Positions 56,315-64,000 of a stretch of DNA of 64,000 nt are shown here, one piece after another (within the stretch, counting starts at the first letter, position 1; the number at the start of each line of letters is the position of its first letter). The notes beneath the pieces are model-generated. The model did not search any database, was not told the DNA's origin, and saw only the letters and a program-made list of their open reading frames with translations. The stretch is taken from positions 27,305 to 91,304 of the forward strand of contig CAKTLJ010000007.1 in assembly GCA_934572535.1 (NCBI GenBank), read 5' to 3'. A program made the translations under genes and the position numbers. This stretch comes from an uncultured Eubacteriales bacterium. Its GTDB lineage: Bacteria; Bacillota; Clostridia; Oscillospirales; Oscillospiraceae.

Positions 56315-59300
56315 TCATTTCACCACCACGTTTTCCTGGCCCATCCGCTCCTCCAGCTCCTGGATGAGCGCGTCGTGGAGGAGGCAGCGGGCGCCCAGCC
56401 GCCGCTGGGTGTCGGCAAAGTAGAGCACTGCCTGGCTCTCCCCGGGAAAGAGGGAGAGCAGGGCCGTGACGCGCCGGAAGAGGGGGGAGTCCTGGCTGGC
56501 AAAGCGCAGGTAGAGCTTGCCCTGGCGGGTCCCCGGCCGGGGGCGGGGCTGGAAGTCCGGCTGGCCCGCCGGGGTCTGGGAGAGGGGGGTGACCCGGTCG
56601 CAGAGCAGCTGGGGGGGCTTCTCCTCCCGGACGGAGATGCGCCCGGCGGCAAAAATGGGGACGTTGGCCTGGAGGTAGCTGCCACTCTGCTCCAGCACGC
56701 GGGCAAAGACCAGCAGCTCCACCGCGCCGGTGTCGTCCTCCAGGGTCACGTAGGCCATGAGGGCGTTGCTGCGGGTGGTCCTGGTCCTGGCCTCGGCCAC
56801 GATGCCCGCCAGGAGGACCTTGTCGCCGTCCCGGAAGCGGGTGGGGCCCTCCGGCTGGGCGAAGTCCTCCATCATGACGCCGATGGGGACCGCCCCGGCG
56901 GCCTGGGCCGCCTCGCGGTAGGCGTCCATCGGGTGGCCGGAGAGGTAGAGGCCGGTGTATTCCTTCTCCATGGCCATGAGGTCCTGGGGGGAGAACTCCG
57001 GCACGTCCCGCAGCCGCAGCTCCACCACCTCGGACTCCCCGCCGCCGGTGGTGAAGAGGTCGAACTGCCCCTCCAGGTTCTTTCGCTTGTTGCGGACGAG
57101 CGCGTCCAGAAACGGCTCGAAGGCGCCCACGAGCTGGGCGCGGCGCAGGCCCATCGCGTCGAAGGCCCCGGCGCGGATGAGGCTGTCCAGCACGCGCTTG
57201 TTCAGGTCGCTGTCCAGCATCCGCTGGCAGAAGTCGGGGAAGGAGCGGAAGGGTCCGCCCTGCGCCCGCTGGTCCATGATCTCGCCCGTCACGCCCCGGC
57301 CCACCCCCTTGATGGCGGCCAGGCCGAAGCGGATGTCCGCCCCGTCCACGGTGAAGTGGGGGCCGGACTGGTTCACGTCCGGGGGCAGCAGGTGGATGCC
57401 CATGGCCCGGCACTCGGTCATGTACTCGGCGATCTTGCCCTGGGAGTCCAGCACGGAGGTCAGCAGGGCGGCCATGTATTCGCGGGGGTAGTGGCACTTG
57501 AACCAGGCGGTCTGGTAGGCCACGATGGCGTAGCAGACGGCGTGGGCCTTGTTGAAGGCGTAGTTGGCGAAGTCGGTGATCTCGTCGTAGATGCGCAGGG
57601 CCGTCTCCTCCGGGATGCCGTTGGCGGCGCAGCCGGTGATGCCGCGCGCCGGGTCCCCGTGGAGGAAGGCCGCCCGCTCCCGCTCGATGTCCTTGCGCTT
57701 CTTCTTGGACATGGCCCGGCGGACCATGTCGGCCTGGCCCAGGGAGTACCCGGCCAGGTGGCGGAAGATCTCGATGACCTGCTCCTGGTAGACGATGCAG
57801 CCGTAGGTGTTGGCCAGGATGGGCTGGAGCGACGGGTGCAGGTAGGTCACGGTGGACGGGTCGTGCTTGGCGGCGATGAAGCGGGGGATGGAGTCCATGG
57901 GGCCGGGCCGGTAGAGGGCGATGATGGCCGTGAGGTCCTCGATGTCCTTCGGCTTCAGGCCCACGCACACCCCGGTCATCCCGGCCGACTCCATCTGAAA
58001 GACGCCGCTGGTCCTGCCCTCGGAGAGCATCCGGAAGGTCTCCGGGTCGTCCTCGGGGATGGCCTTGCCGTCAAAGTCGGGGGTGTGGGCCTTCACGAGC
58101 TGGACGGCGTCGTCCAGGACGGTGAGGTTGCGCAGGGCCAGAAAGTCCATCTTCAGCAGGCCCAGCTCCTCCAGGGTCGTCATGGGGTACTGGGTGACGA
58201 TGGCCTCGTCGTTCTTGGCCAGGGGCACGTAGGTGTCCGCCGGGTCGCGGGTGATGACCACCCCGGCCGCGTGGGTGGAGGCGTGGCGGGGCATTCCCTC
58301 CAGCCCCTTGGCGGTGTCGATGATCTTCTTCACCGTGGGGTCGGACTCGTACATCTCCCGCAGCGGCTTGGAGGTCCTGAGCGCCTGCTCCAGGGTGATG
58401 TGCAGGGCGTTGGGGACCTGCTTGGAGATGGCGTCCACCTCGGCGTAGGGGACGCTCAGGGCCCGGCCCACGTCGCGGATGGCCCCCTTGGCGGCCATGG
58501 TGCCGAAGGTGACGATCTGGGCCACGTGGTCCTCGCCGTACTTGCGGTTGACGTAGTCGATGACCTCGCCCCGGCGGCGGTAGCAGAAGTCCACGTCGAT
58601 ATCGGGCATGGACACCCGCTCGGGGTTCAGGAAGCGCTCGAAGTAGAGCGAGTACTTCATGGGGTCCACGTCGGTGATGTCCAGGCAGTAGGCCACCATG
58701 GACCCGGCGGCCGAGCCGCGCCCCGGCCCGACGGGGATGCCCTGGCGCTTGGCGTAGCCGATGAAGTCGGAGACGATGAGGAAGTATTCCACAAAGCCCA
58801 TCCGGCGGATCATGGCCATCTCATACTCCAGCTGCTCCCGGTAGGCGGGGCTGCCGCCGGGGTAGCGGCGGGCGAAGCCCGCCCGGCAGAGGCTCTCGAA
58901 GTAGGCGTCCCCGTCCGTGCAGCCCGCCGGGAGCCTGAACTCGGGCAGGTGGTAGGTGCCGAACTGGAAGTCCATGGTGCAGGCCTCTGCGATCCTGGTC
59001 GTGTTCTCCACGGCCTCGGGCCACTGGGGGAAGAGGGCGGCCATCTCCTCGCCGGACTTGAGGTAGAACTCGTCGGTCTCGAAGCGCATCCGGTGCGGGT
59101 CCTCCACGGTCTTGCCCGTCTGCACGCAGAGCAGCACGTCCTGGATGGGCGCGTCCTCCCGGGTCAGGTAGTGGGCGTCGTTCGTGACCACCAGGGGGAT
59201 GCCGGTCTCCTGGTGGAGCTTCAGAATGGCCCGGTTGACCTCCTTCTGCTCCTTGAGCCGGTGGTCCTGAAGCTCCAGGTAGTAGCCGTCCGGGCCGAAG

Positions 59301-59794
59301 AGCGCGCGCATCTCCAGCGCGTGGGCCTTGGCCCCCTGGTAGTCTCCGGCAAGGATGCGGCGGGGGACCTCCCCGGCCAGGCAGGCCGACAGGGCAATGA
59401 GGCCCTCGCCGTACCGCCGCAGCAGGTCGAGGTCCACCCGGGGCTTGCCATAGAAGCCCTCGGTGAAGGAGCGGCTGACCATGGCGCAGAGGTTGCGGTA
59501 GCCGGTCTCGTTGCGGCAGAGCAGGACCAGGTGGCGGGGGTTGGCGTCCAGGTTGTGCTCCTTGTCGAAGCGGGTGCGGGGGGCGAGGTAGACCTCGCAG
59601 CCGATGATGGGCTTCACCCCGGCGGCCTTGCAGGCCTTGTAGAAGTCCACCGCCCCATACATGACGCCGTGGTCGGTCAGGGCGATGGCGGTCTGCCCCA
59701 GCGCCTTGGCGCGGGCGACCAGGCCCTCGATGCGGCAGGCGCCGTCCAGCAGGCTGTACTCCGAGTGGACGTGGAGGTGGACGAATGGGGTCAT
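56315..59794 (-). CDS. dnaE: DNA polymerase III alpha subunit DnaE
   Basis: 1159 residues. N-terminal PHP domain begins F-V-H-L-H-V-H-S-E-Y-S-L-L-D-G; the palm carries PDIDVDFCYRRR near residue 400 with the catalytic Asp pair; then helix-hairpin-helix and OB regions. Full length. Low-GC Gram-positives have this DnaE as the second polymerase next to PolC. Downstream of whiA as in related clostridia; the order rapZ-whiA-(C_GCAxxG)-dnaE is conserved. Confidence 0.97.
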   Translation of the reverse strand: MTPFVHLHVHSEYSLLDGACRIEGLVARAKALGQTAIALTDHGVMYGAVDFYKACKAAGVKPIIGCEVYLAPRTRFDKEHNLDANPRHLVLLCRNETGYRNLCAMVSRSFTEGFYGKPRVDLDLLRRYGEGLIALSACLAGEVPRRILAGDYQGAKAHALEMRALFGPDGYYLELQDHRLKEQKEVNRAILKLHQETGIPLVVTNDAHYLTREDAPIQDVLLCVQTGKTVEDPHRMRFETDEFYLKSGEEMAALFPQWPEAVENTTRIAEACTMDFQFGTYHLPEFRLPAGCTDGDAYFESLCRAGFARRYPGGSPAYREQLEYEMAMIRRMGFVEYFLIVSDFIGYAKRQGIPVGPGRGSAAGSMVAYCLDITDVDPMKYSLYFERFLNPERVSMPDIDVDFCYRRRGEVIDYVNRKYGEDHVAQIVTFGTMAAKGAIRDVGRALSVPYAEVDAISKQVPNALHITLEQALRTSKPLREMYESDPTVKKIIDTAKGLEGMPRHASTHAAGVVITRDPADTYVPLAKNDEAIVTQYPMTTLEELGLLKMDFLALRNLTVLDDAVQLVKAHTPDFDGKAIPEDDPETFRMLSEGRTSGVFQMESAGMTGVCVGLKPKDIEDLTAIIALYRPGPMDSIPRFIAAKHDPSTVTYLHPSLQPILANTYGCIVYQEQVIEIFRHLAGYSLGQADMVRRAMSKKKRKDIERERAAFLHGDPARGITGCAANGIPEETALRIYDEITDFANYAFNKAHAVCYAIVAYQTAWFKCHYPREYMAALLTSVLDSQGKIAEYMTECRAMGIHLLPPDVNQSGPHFTVDGADIRFGLAAIKGVGRGVTGEIMDQRAQGGPFRSFPDFCQRMLDSDLNKRVLDSLIRAGAFDAMGLRRAQLVGAFEPFLDALVRNKRKNLEGQFDLFTTGGGESEVVELRLRDVPEFSPQDLMAMEKEYTGLYLSGHPMDAYREAAQAAGAVPIGVMMEDFAQPEGPTRFRDGDKVLLAGIVAEARTRTTRSNALMAYVTLEDDTGAVELLVFARVLEQSGSYLQANVPIFAAGRISVREEKPPQLLCDRVTPLSQTPAGQPDFQPRPRPGTRQGKLYLRFASQDSPLFRRVTALLSLFPGESQAVLYFADTQRRLGARCLLHDALIQELEERMGQENVVVK

Positions 59795-59819
59795 AGCGGT
59801 CTCCTTCGCGCCGGGCGCG

Positions 59820-60257
59820 TCAGGCGCGGGCGGCCAGCATGTCCTCCACGACCTCCATGGCCGAGAGGATGAGGACCTCGCAGCGGTTGCTCACGCCCGC
59901 GGCCTGGGCGGCGGGAGAGAGGGCGGGGTCGATGTCGGTCTTGAGCAGGGCGGAACAGCGCAGGCTGCCGAACTTCTCCTGGAAGCGCTTCTGAAACTCC
60001 TTGGCCAGGGCGCCGGTGCGGCGCTTGCTGGCCACGGGGTCGTCCCGGTCCACGGGGGTGGCGCTGCCCAGGACCATCACAGCGCTGGAGATCGCGCCGC
60101 AGACCTCGCCGGTGAACATGCCCGCGCCGAACCCGGCGCCCAGGTCGAAGCTGGCCTGCTCAGACAGGCCGGTCACGTCGGTGAAGGCGGCCAGGAGGGA
60201 CTGGTTGCAGTTGTAGCCCTGCTTGTGGAGGGCGACAGCCTTTTCAAAACGGTTCAT
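59820..60257 (-). CDS. C_GCAxxG_C_C family putative redox protein
   Basis: 145 residues. The conserved cysteines fall in YNCNQSLL, GEVCGAISS, SLRCSALL and NRCEVL, and the G-A-G-F-G-A-G-M motif lies between. Family members probably bind a metal or iron-sulfur centre; the first Cys may be redox active. Begins MNRFEKAVALHKQGYNCNQS. Sits between whiA and dnaE in one minus-strand run. Confidence 0.9.
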   Translation of the reverse strand: MNRFEKAVALHKQGYNCNQSLLAAFTDVTGLSEQASFDLGAGFGAGMFTGEVCGAISSAVMVLGSATPVDRDDPVASKRRTGALAKEFQKRFQEKFGSLRCSALLKTDIDPALSPAAQAAGVSNRCEVLILSAMEVVEDMLAARA

Positions 60258-60290
60258 GGTGCATTTCTCCTTCTCTTGGGTTGGGGGGTG

Positions 60291-61190
60291 TTACGTACGG
60301 TTCTTGCTCAGCTCGATGAGCTTGCGCAGGCGGTGGCTCAGGGAGGACTTCGTGACCGGCGGCTCGCACAGCCCGGCCAGCTGCGACAGGGACAGCTCGG
60401 GGTGGGCCTCCCGGAGGCGGGCGGCCTCCCGGAGCTTGGGGGTCAGCTCGTCCAGGACCCCCGCCTGGCGCAGGGCCTGGATGGCCTGGCGCTGCTCCAT
60501 GGCGGCGTCCACGGTCTTGTCCACGTTGGCGGCCTCGCAGTTGACGCGGCGGTTGACCCCGTTGCGCAGGAGCTTCTCCGCCTTGGCGTTCATGAGCTGC
60601 ATGGCGCAGACCGGCGCGCCGATGGCGGTGAGCAGGTCCTCGACCGCCTCACTCTGCTTGAAGTAGGTGATGTGGTAGCTTTCCTTCCGCGTGACCTGCT
60701 TCGGGGCGTAGCCCAGCTCCAGCAGCAGGGCGGTCAGCTCCCGGCTGACGGACCGGTGGGTGGTGGACAGCTCCAGGTGATAGCCCTTCTGCGGGTCCGT
60801 CACCGAGCCTCCGGCCAGGAAGGCCCCGCGCAGGAAGGCCTGGCGGCAGTGCGTAGCCTCCAGCATCCCGAAGTTGATGTGGTGGGCCGGACCGGCCGGG
60901 TCGAAGGCGCACAGCTCCCAGAGCTGGGCCAGCTTCCTCGGGTCGGTGATGGTGAAGACCTGCTTGGGGCTGTCCGGGTCCCCCCGCTCGTCGAAGGCCA
61001 GGCCGAAGGCCCGGTAGAAGAGGGTGGGCAGCCGCTGGGCGAAGGGCTGCGACTCGGTGACGATCTTCACCGCGCCGGGGGAGAAGCGGTTGCAGTAGAG
61101 CAGCACGCCGCAGGCCTCGGCCTGGGCGCAGCATCTCCGGGCGAGCTTGGCCCGGCAGAGCTCGGCCTTGACGTCGCTGGCAAATGACAT
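60291..61190 (-). CDS. whiA: DNA-binding protein WhiA
   Basis: 299 residues. N-terminal LAGLIDADG-endonuclease-like domain with FLRGAFLAGGSVTDP, and a C-terminal sigma-like HTH (residues 225-299, TPKLREAARLREAHPELSLS). Controls sporulation and division genes in actinobacteria and chromosome separation in Bacillus. ATG 61190 with GGGAGGAAC upstream; a longer frame overlapping rapZ is rejected. 23 bases after rapZ. Confidence 0.95.
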   Translation of the reverse strand: MSFASDVKAELCRAKLARRCCAQAEACGVLLYCNRFSPGAVKIVTESQPFAQRLPTLFYRAFGLAFDERGDPDSPKQVFTITDPRKLAQLWELCAFDPAGPAHHINFGMLEATHCRQAFLRGAFLAGGSVTDPQKGYHLELSTTHRSVSRELTALLLELGYAPKQVTRKESYHITYFKQSEAVEDLLTAIGAPVCAMQLMNAKAEKLLRNGVNRRVNCEAANVDKTVDAAMEQRQAIQALRQAGVLDELTPKLREAARLREAHPELSLSQLAGLCEPPVTKSSLSHRLRKLIELSKNRT

Positions 61191-61213
61191 GGCGGTTCCT
61201 CCCTGTGTGCGGT

Positions 61214-62077
61214 TTAGCGGGACAGGTCTCTGTGCTGCTCCTCGACGCTGTAGCCCTTCTGGCGGATGAACTCGGTCAGGGCGTGGGCCACGGCCACGGA
61301 GCGGTGGTGGCCGCCGGTGCAGCCGATGGCGATGACGAGGGCGGCCTTGCCCTCCTCGGCGTATTGGGGCAGGAGGAAGCCGAGCAGCTCCTCCAGGTAG
61401 CGCATGAACTCGACGGTCTGGCGGTAGCCGAAGAGGAAGGCGCGCACGGCCTCCTCCAGGCCGGTGCACTCCTTGAGCTCGGGGATGTAGTAGGGGTTGG
61501 GCAGGAAGCGCACGTCGAAGACCAGGTCCGCGTCGATGGGGATGCCGTACTTGAAGCCGAAGGACGTCACGGAGACGGCGATGGCCTCGTTCGGCGCGCC
61601 CATGCCGAACAGGCGCAGCAGCTCCCCGCGGAACTTGGCCAGGGTCAGGCCGGTGGAGTTGAGGATGTGGGTGGCCCGGCGGCGGACCGGCTCCAGGGCG
61701 GTGCGCTCGAGCTGGATGGCCTCGGTCAGGGAGTAGCCCTGGCGGCAGAGGGGGTGGTTGTGGCGGGTCTCCTTGTAGCGCTTGATGATGAACTCGTCGG
61801 AGGCCTCCACGAAGAGGATGTCGTAGGCCAGGTCCATGGCGGTCAGCTCGTCCAGGGCCTGAAAGAGCTCGTCAAAGCTCTGGCCGCCGCGGATGTCGGT
61901 CACCAGGGCGACCCGGCTGTATTTCCCGGTCCCGGCCCCGGCCATGCAGAGCCCGGCAAAGCTGGTGATGAGGGCCACGGGGAGGTTGTCCACGCAGTAG
62001 AAGCCCAGGTCCTCCAGGAAGGAGGCGGCGGAGGATTTTCCCGCGCCGGACAGGCCGGAGATGATGATGAATTCCAT
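61214..62077 (-). CDS. rapZ: RNase adapter / nucleotide-binding protein RapZ
   Basis: 287 residues. Walker A GLSGAGKSSA near residue 8, DNLPVAL, and the C-terminal domain with F-D-V-R-F-L-P-N-P-Y and GCTGGHHRSV. In E. coli it guides RNase E to GlmZ; in Firmicutes (YvcJ) its role differs. Usually followed by yvcK then whiA; yvcK is missing here. Confidence 0.95.
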   Translation of the reverse strand: MEFIIISGLSGAGKSSAASFLEDLGFYCVDNLPVALITSFAGLCMAGAGTGKYSRVALVTDIRGGQSFDELFQALDELTAMDLAYDILFVEASDEFIIKRYKETRHNHPLCRQGYSLTEAIQLERTALEPVRRRATHILNSTGLTLAKFRGELLRLFGMGAPNEAIAVSVTSFGFKYGIPIDADLVFDVRFLPNPYYIPELKECTGLEEAVRAFLFGYRQTVEFMRYLEELLGFLLPQYAEEGKAALVIAIGCTGGHHRSVAVAHALTEFIRQKGYSVEEQHRDLSR

Positions 62078-62116
62078 AGACAGTCCTCCCGATGCTCGCA
62101 GTTTCGATACACCTCT

Positions 62117-62145
62117 ATTATATCACACGCATCCGGCCGGGGCAA
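62117..62145 (-). promoter_or_regulatory. Promoter of the rapZ-whiA cluster
   Basis: On the minus strand TTGCCC (62140-62145), 17-bp spacer, TATAAT (62117-62122) with TGA directly before it (extended -10). Confidence 0.7.
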
Positions 62146-62158
62146 GCGTTTCCCGCGC

Positions 62159-62207
62159 CTGCGCCGCCCATCCCGGTCCCATTTTGGACCGGGATGGGCG
62201 GCAGGCG
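62159..62207 (-). terminator. Long hairpin after the small lipoprotein gene
   Basis: CCGCCCATCCCGGTCC and its complement flank AAAAT. It follows the lipoprotein stop; no strong T-run follows, so termination is probable but not certain. Confidence 0.5.
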
Positions 62208-62209
62208 CG

Positions 62210-62626
62210 TCAGCGGACGGGCGGGTCAGCGCTGTTGCCTGCGTTCAGGCTGGCGTTGGGCGCGGCGTTGGCGCCGGTCAGGCCGTCCAGCGCGTCCTCC
62301 GCGGCGTCGCCCACGCTCCGGGCCGCGTCCCCGGCCCCGCGGGCCAGGTCCTCCCCGGCGCTGCGCAGGTCCTCCCCGGCGCTGCGCAGGCCCTCGCCCA
62401 GGCTCGTCCGGCGGCCGTCGGCGGAGTGGGCGCGGCGGCCGTTCACCCGCCCGGCCCCGTCCGCGTAGTAGCTGCCGCCCCGGGCCAGGTCCCGCTGGAC
62501 CTGGGCCGTGTGGTCCCCGTCCCGCCAGCGGTGGGCGGTGGCGGAGGCGTCGCGCCCGGCTCCGCAGCCCGCAGCCGTCAGGCTGAGCGAGAGGATGAGC
62601 GCGGCGGTCATGAGCAGTCGTATCAT
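62210..62626 (-). CDS. Small lipoprotein with amphipathic A-G-E-D-L repeats
   Basis: 138 residues. Lipobox TAAGC at residue 21 after MIRLLMTAALILSLSLTA. Then a D/R/A-rich mature part with repeated heptad-like RSAGEDLARGAGDAARSV sequence (residues 75-115), likely an amphipathic helix or coiled coil, and a short N/A-rich end. GGAGGAACCT ribosome site. Function unknown. Confidence 0.75.
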   Translation of the reverse strand: MIRLLMTAALILSLSLTAAGCGAGRDASATAHRWRDGDHTAQVQRDLARGGSYYADGAGRVNGRRAHSADGRRTSLGEGLRSAGEDLRSAGEDLARGAGDAARSVGDAAEDALDGLTGANAAPNASLNAGNSADPPVR

Positions 62627-62744
62627 AGGTTCCTCCGATCGCGTTCGTCATGTTGTCGGCAAATGCCGCCCTGCTAGTATGCGTCGGCGGCGGGATTTTA
62701 ACGGGCGCGGCAAACGCCAAATTTTCTCTTGCGTTTTTTCCGAA

Positions 62745-62789
62745 ACTGTGTCAAAGTCACAGTATGGGGCGGGTCGCTTGGGGTATGAT
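62745..62789 (+). promoter_or_regulatory. Rubrerythrin promoter with palindrome near position -42
   Basis: TATGAT (-10, 62784-62789) has no good -35. The inverted repeat ACTGTG-N7-CACAGT (62745-62763) is centred about 42 bases before the likely start, the usual place for an activator of the CRP/FNR family. The protein is not identified. Confidence 0.5.
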
Positions 62790-62865
62790 AGGACCAGAAC
62801 AAAGCAACACCATCTCAACTTCCCCCTCACATAGATCTACTACATTGCATGAAAGGAGAACGACA

Positions 62866-63399
62866 ATGGAACTGAAAGGCAGCAAGACCGAGGCCAACCT
62901 GATGGAGGCCTTCGCCGGGGAAAGCCAGGCCAGAAACAAGTACACCTACTTTGCAGAGGTCGCCCGCAAGGAGGGCTATGAGCAGATCGCCGCCTTCTTT
63001 GAAGAGACCGCCGGGAACGAAAAGGAGCACGCCAAGCTGTGGTTCAAGGAGCTCTCCGGCATCGGCAGCACCGCCGAGAACCTGATGGCCGCCGCCGAGG
63101 GCGAGCACGACGAATGGACCAACATGTACAAGCGCATGGCCGAGGAGGCCCGCGAGGAGGGCTTCCACCGCATCGCGGACATGTTCGCCTTCGTGGGCGA
63201 GATCGAGAAGTCCCACTACGAGCGCTACCTGAAGCTGGTCGAGAACCTGGAGTCCGAAGAGGTCTTCAAGAAGCCCGCCGTCAAGGTCTGGTACTGCCGC
63301 AACTGCGGCCACCTGGAGTACGGCGACGAGGCCCCCGAGAGATGCCCCGTCTGCGGCTATCCCCAGGCCTACTTCGAGATCAAGGCAGACAACTACTGA
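62866..63399 (+). CDS. rbr: Rubrerythrin
   Basis: 177 residues. The four-helix diiron domain (about 1-140) has EAFAGESQARNKYTYFAEVA and E-x-x-H helices (GNEKEHAKLW; IEKSHYERYL), and the C-terminal rubredoxin-like domain binds Fe by CRNCG and CPVCG. Reduces hydrogen peroxide in anaerobes. AAAGGAGAAC ribosome site. Followed by a terminator and the repeat array. Confidence 0.96.
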   Translation: MELKGSKTEANLMEAFAGESQARNKYTYFAEVARKEGYEQIAAFFEETAGNEKEHAKLWFKELSGIGSTAENLMAAAEGEHDEWTNMYKRMAEEAREEGFHRIADMFAFVGEIEKSHYERYLKLVENLESEEVFKKPAVKVWYCRNCGHLEYGDEAPERCPVCGYPQAYFEIKADNY

Positions 63400-63432
63400 A
63401 CCGTCCCCCCAAACGCCGCAGCTCCCCCAAAC

Positions 63433-63463
63433 GCCGCAGCTCCCCCGAGGAGCTGCGGCTTTC
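63433..63463 (+). terminator. Rubrerythrin terminator
   Basis: GCCGCAGCTCC/GGAGCTGCGGC with loop CCCGA, then TTTC. It stands after a direct repeat of CCCCCAAACGCCGCAGCT. Confidence 0.7.
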
Positions 63464-63489
63464 TGCGCGGTTTTCAGGGGGGCAAGGCC

Positions 63490-64000
63490 AAAGCCTCCCT
63501 TGTCAAAGGGAGGGGGACCGCCGGGACGGCGGTGGAGGGATTCCGGGGTAGGAGCGACGCCTGTAGGGTGGTGCTTCTGGCGGGGCGTTGCATTTGCCCT
63601 CCAGGTGGGTGTTGCCTCCGGCGGCCCCCATTTCTTTCAAGAAATGGGGGGAAAGAAGACCAGGGGGCACCCCTGGACCCCGTTGGGGTGGTTCAAGACC
63701 TGCGGGGTGGTGCCTCTGGCTTGCCCGGCCTGCGGCCTCGTGTCGGCAGGTGGGAGGCGGCGCGCCCACCGGCTGGGCGCGCGGGGGCGTTGGTCGTGCC
63801 CAAAAGCCTCCCTTGTCAAAGGGAGGGGGACCGCCGGGACGGCGGTGGAGGGATTCCGGGGTAGGAGCAGCGCCTGTAGGGTGGGGCATTGCTTCTGGCG
63901 GGGGGGTTGCATTTGCCCTCCAGGTGGGTGATGCCTCCGGCGGCCCCCATTTCTTTCAAGAAATGGGGGGAAAGAAGACCAGGGGGCACCCCTGGACCCC
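63490..64000 (+). repeat. 313-bp-period tandem repeat running off the window
   Basis: Two copies (from 63490 and 63803) each contain the dispersed unit CCTCCCTTGTCAAAGGGAGG...GGTGGAGGGATTCC, then a hairpin CCCCATTTCTT/AAGAAATGGGG and CCAGGGG/CCCCTGG. The shared part is about 200 bp and nearly identical; the rest of the first period (63690-63800) is unlike it. The second copy is cut by the window edge. Frames here are non-coding shadows. Confidence 0.85.

Noticed and set aside
52354..56423. Two very long plus-strand frames opposite cls and the SLH genes
   Set aside because: Antisense shadows; repeated G/V/Q/A composition.
56375..59872. Plus-strand frame of about 1165 codons opposite dnaE
   Set aside because: A GC-skew shadow with repeated Val/Gly/Leu/His composition and no start context; DnaE on the other strand has full family motifs.
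63475..64000. Short frames in the tandem repeat region
   Set aside because: They are six-frame products of GC-rich repeats, with no start signals.

Overview
The window is GC-rich (third codon positions almost always G or C) yet carries a typical low-GC Gram-positive gene set: a sporulation gene (spoIIP), GdpP, T-box control, HisZ/short HisG, an RlmCD-type methylase, BirA with a DNA-binding domain, whiA and rapZ. This points to a spore-forming, GC-rich clostridial lineage, most likely Oscillospiraceae/Ruminococcaceae of the gut (Flavonifractor/Lawsonibacter/Oscillibacter-like). The lineage is inferred from gene content, gene order and repeat style; no marker gene fixes the genus.

Layout. 1-4.5 kb: 3' part of a ComM/YifB ATPase, a DUF559 nuclease-like gene ending inside a dispersed repeat, thiI and cinA. 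4.5-5.8 kb: an AT-rich island of two unrecognised genes with its own promoter, lying between two look-alike terminators and next to a decayed hisF/hisE relic. 5.8-13.5 kb: a complete minus-strand histidine operon (hisZ-G-D-C-B-H-A-F-IE) with one promoter overlapped by a palindrome. 13.6-16.1 kb: a large membrane protein with an N-terminal zinc ribbon and C-terminal Big2 domains. 16.4-18.3 kb: a YtrA-type regulator with an ABC ATPase and permease. 18.3-21.2 kb: a methionine T-box leader and metNIQ. 21.4-24.6 kb: a MATE exporter, a beta-carbonic anhydrase, and a CDF metal exporter behind a probable NiCo riboswitch. 24.8-31.4 kb (minus): a coiled-coil protein, an LTA-synthase-like protein, RhuM, an RlmD/RlmCD methylase and a lipoprotein amidase. 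31.7-37.2 kb: secA, pgeF and an M23 peptidase. 37.9-39.9 kb: spoIIP and a divergent yihY-type gene. 40-48 kb: gdpP-rplI-dnaB-tilS-hpt-ftsH, a standard Firmicutes core cluster. 48.2-50.5 kb: a BirA-operator-controlled bioY-birA pair, a small zinc-ribbon membrane protein and tRNA-Gly(CCC). 50.9-56.3 kb: a second MATE, cardiolipin synthase and two tandem SLH-domain paralogues. 56.3-62.6 kb (minus): a small lipoprotein, rapZ, whiA, a C_GCAxxG_C_C protein and dnaE. 62.9 kb on: rubrerythrin and a 313-bp-period tandem repeat that runs off the window.

The most unusual feature is a structured non-coding repeat of about 196 bp, with three full copies (near 30.0, 37.5 and 48.1 kb) and two end fragments (near 50.6 and 52.3 kb). 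In four of the five, one defined end lies just downstream of a transcription-terminator hairpin, always in the same orientation relative to the terminated gene. In the two best copies the whole 28-30 bp hairpin is repeated exactly on the other side. The AT-rich island and an Abi-family gene remnant are likewise bracketed by pairs of similar terminators. I read this as accessory DNA entering at terminators; the mechanism is unknown.
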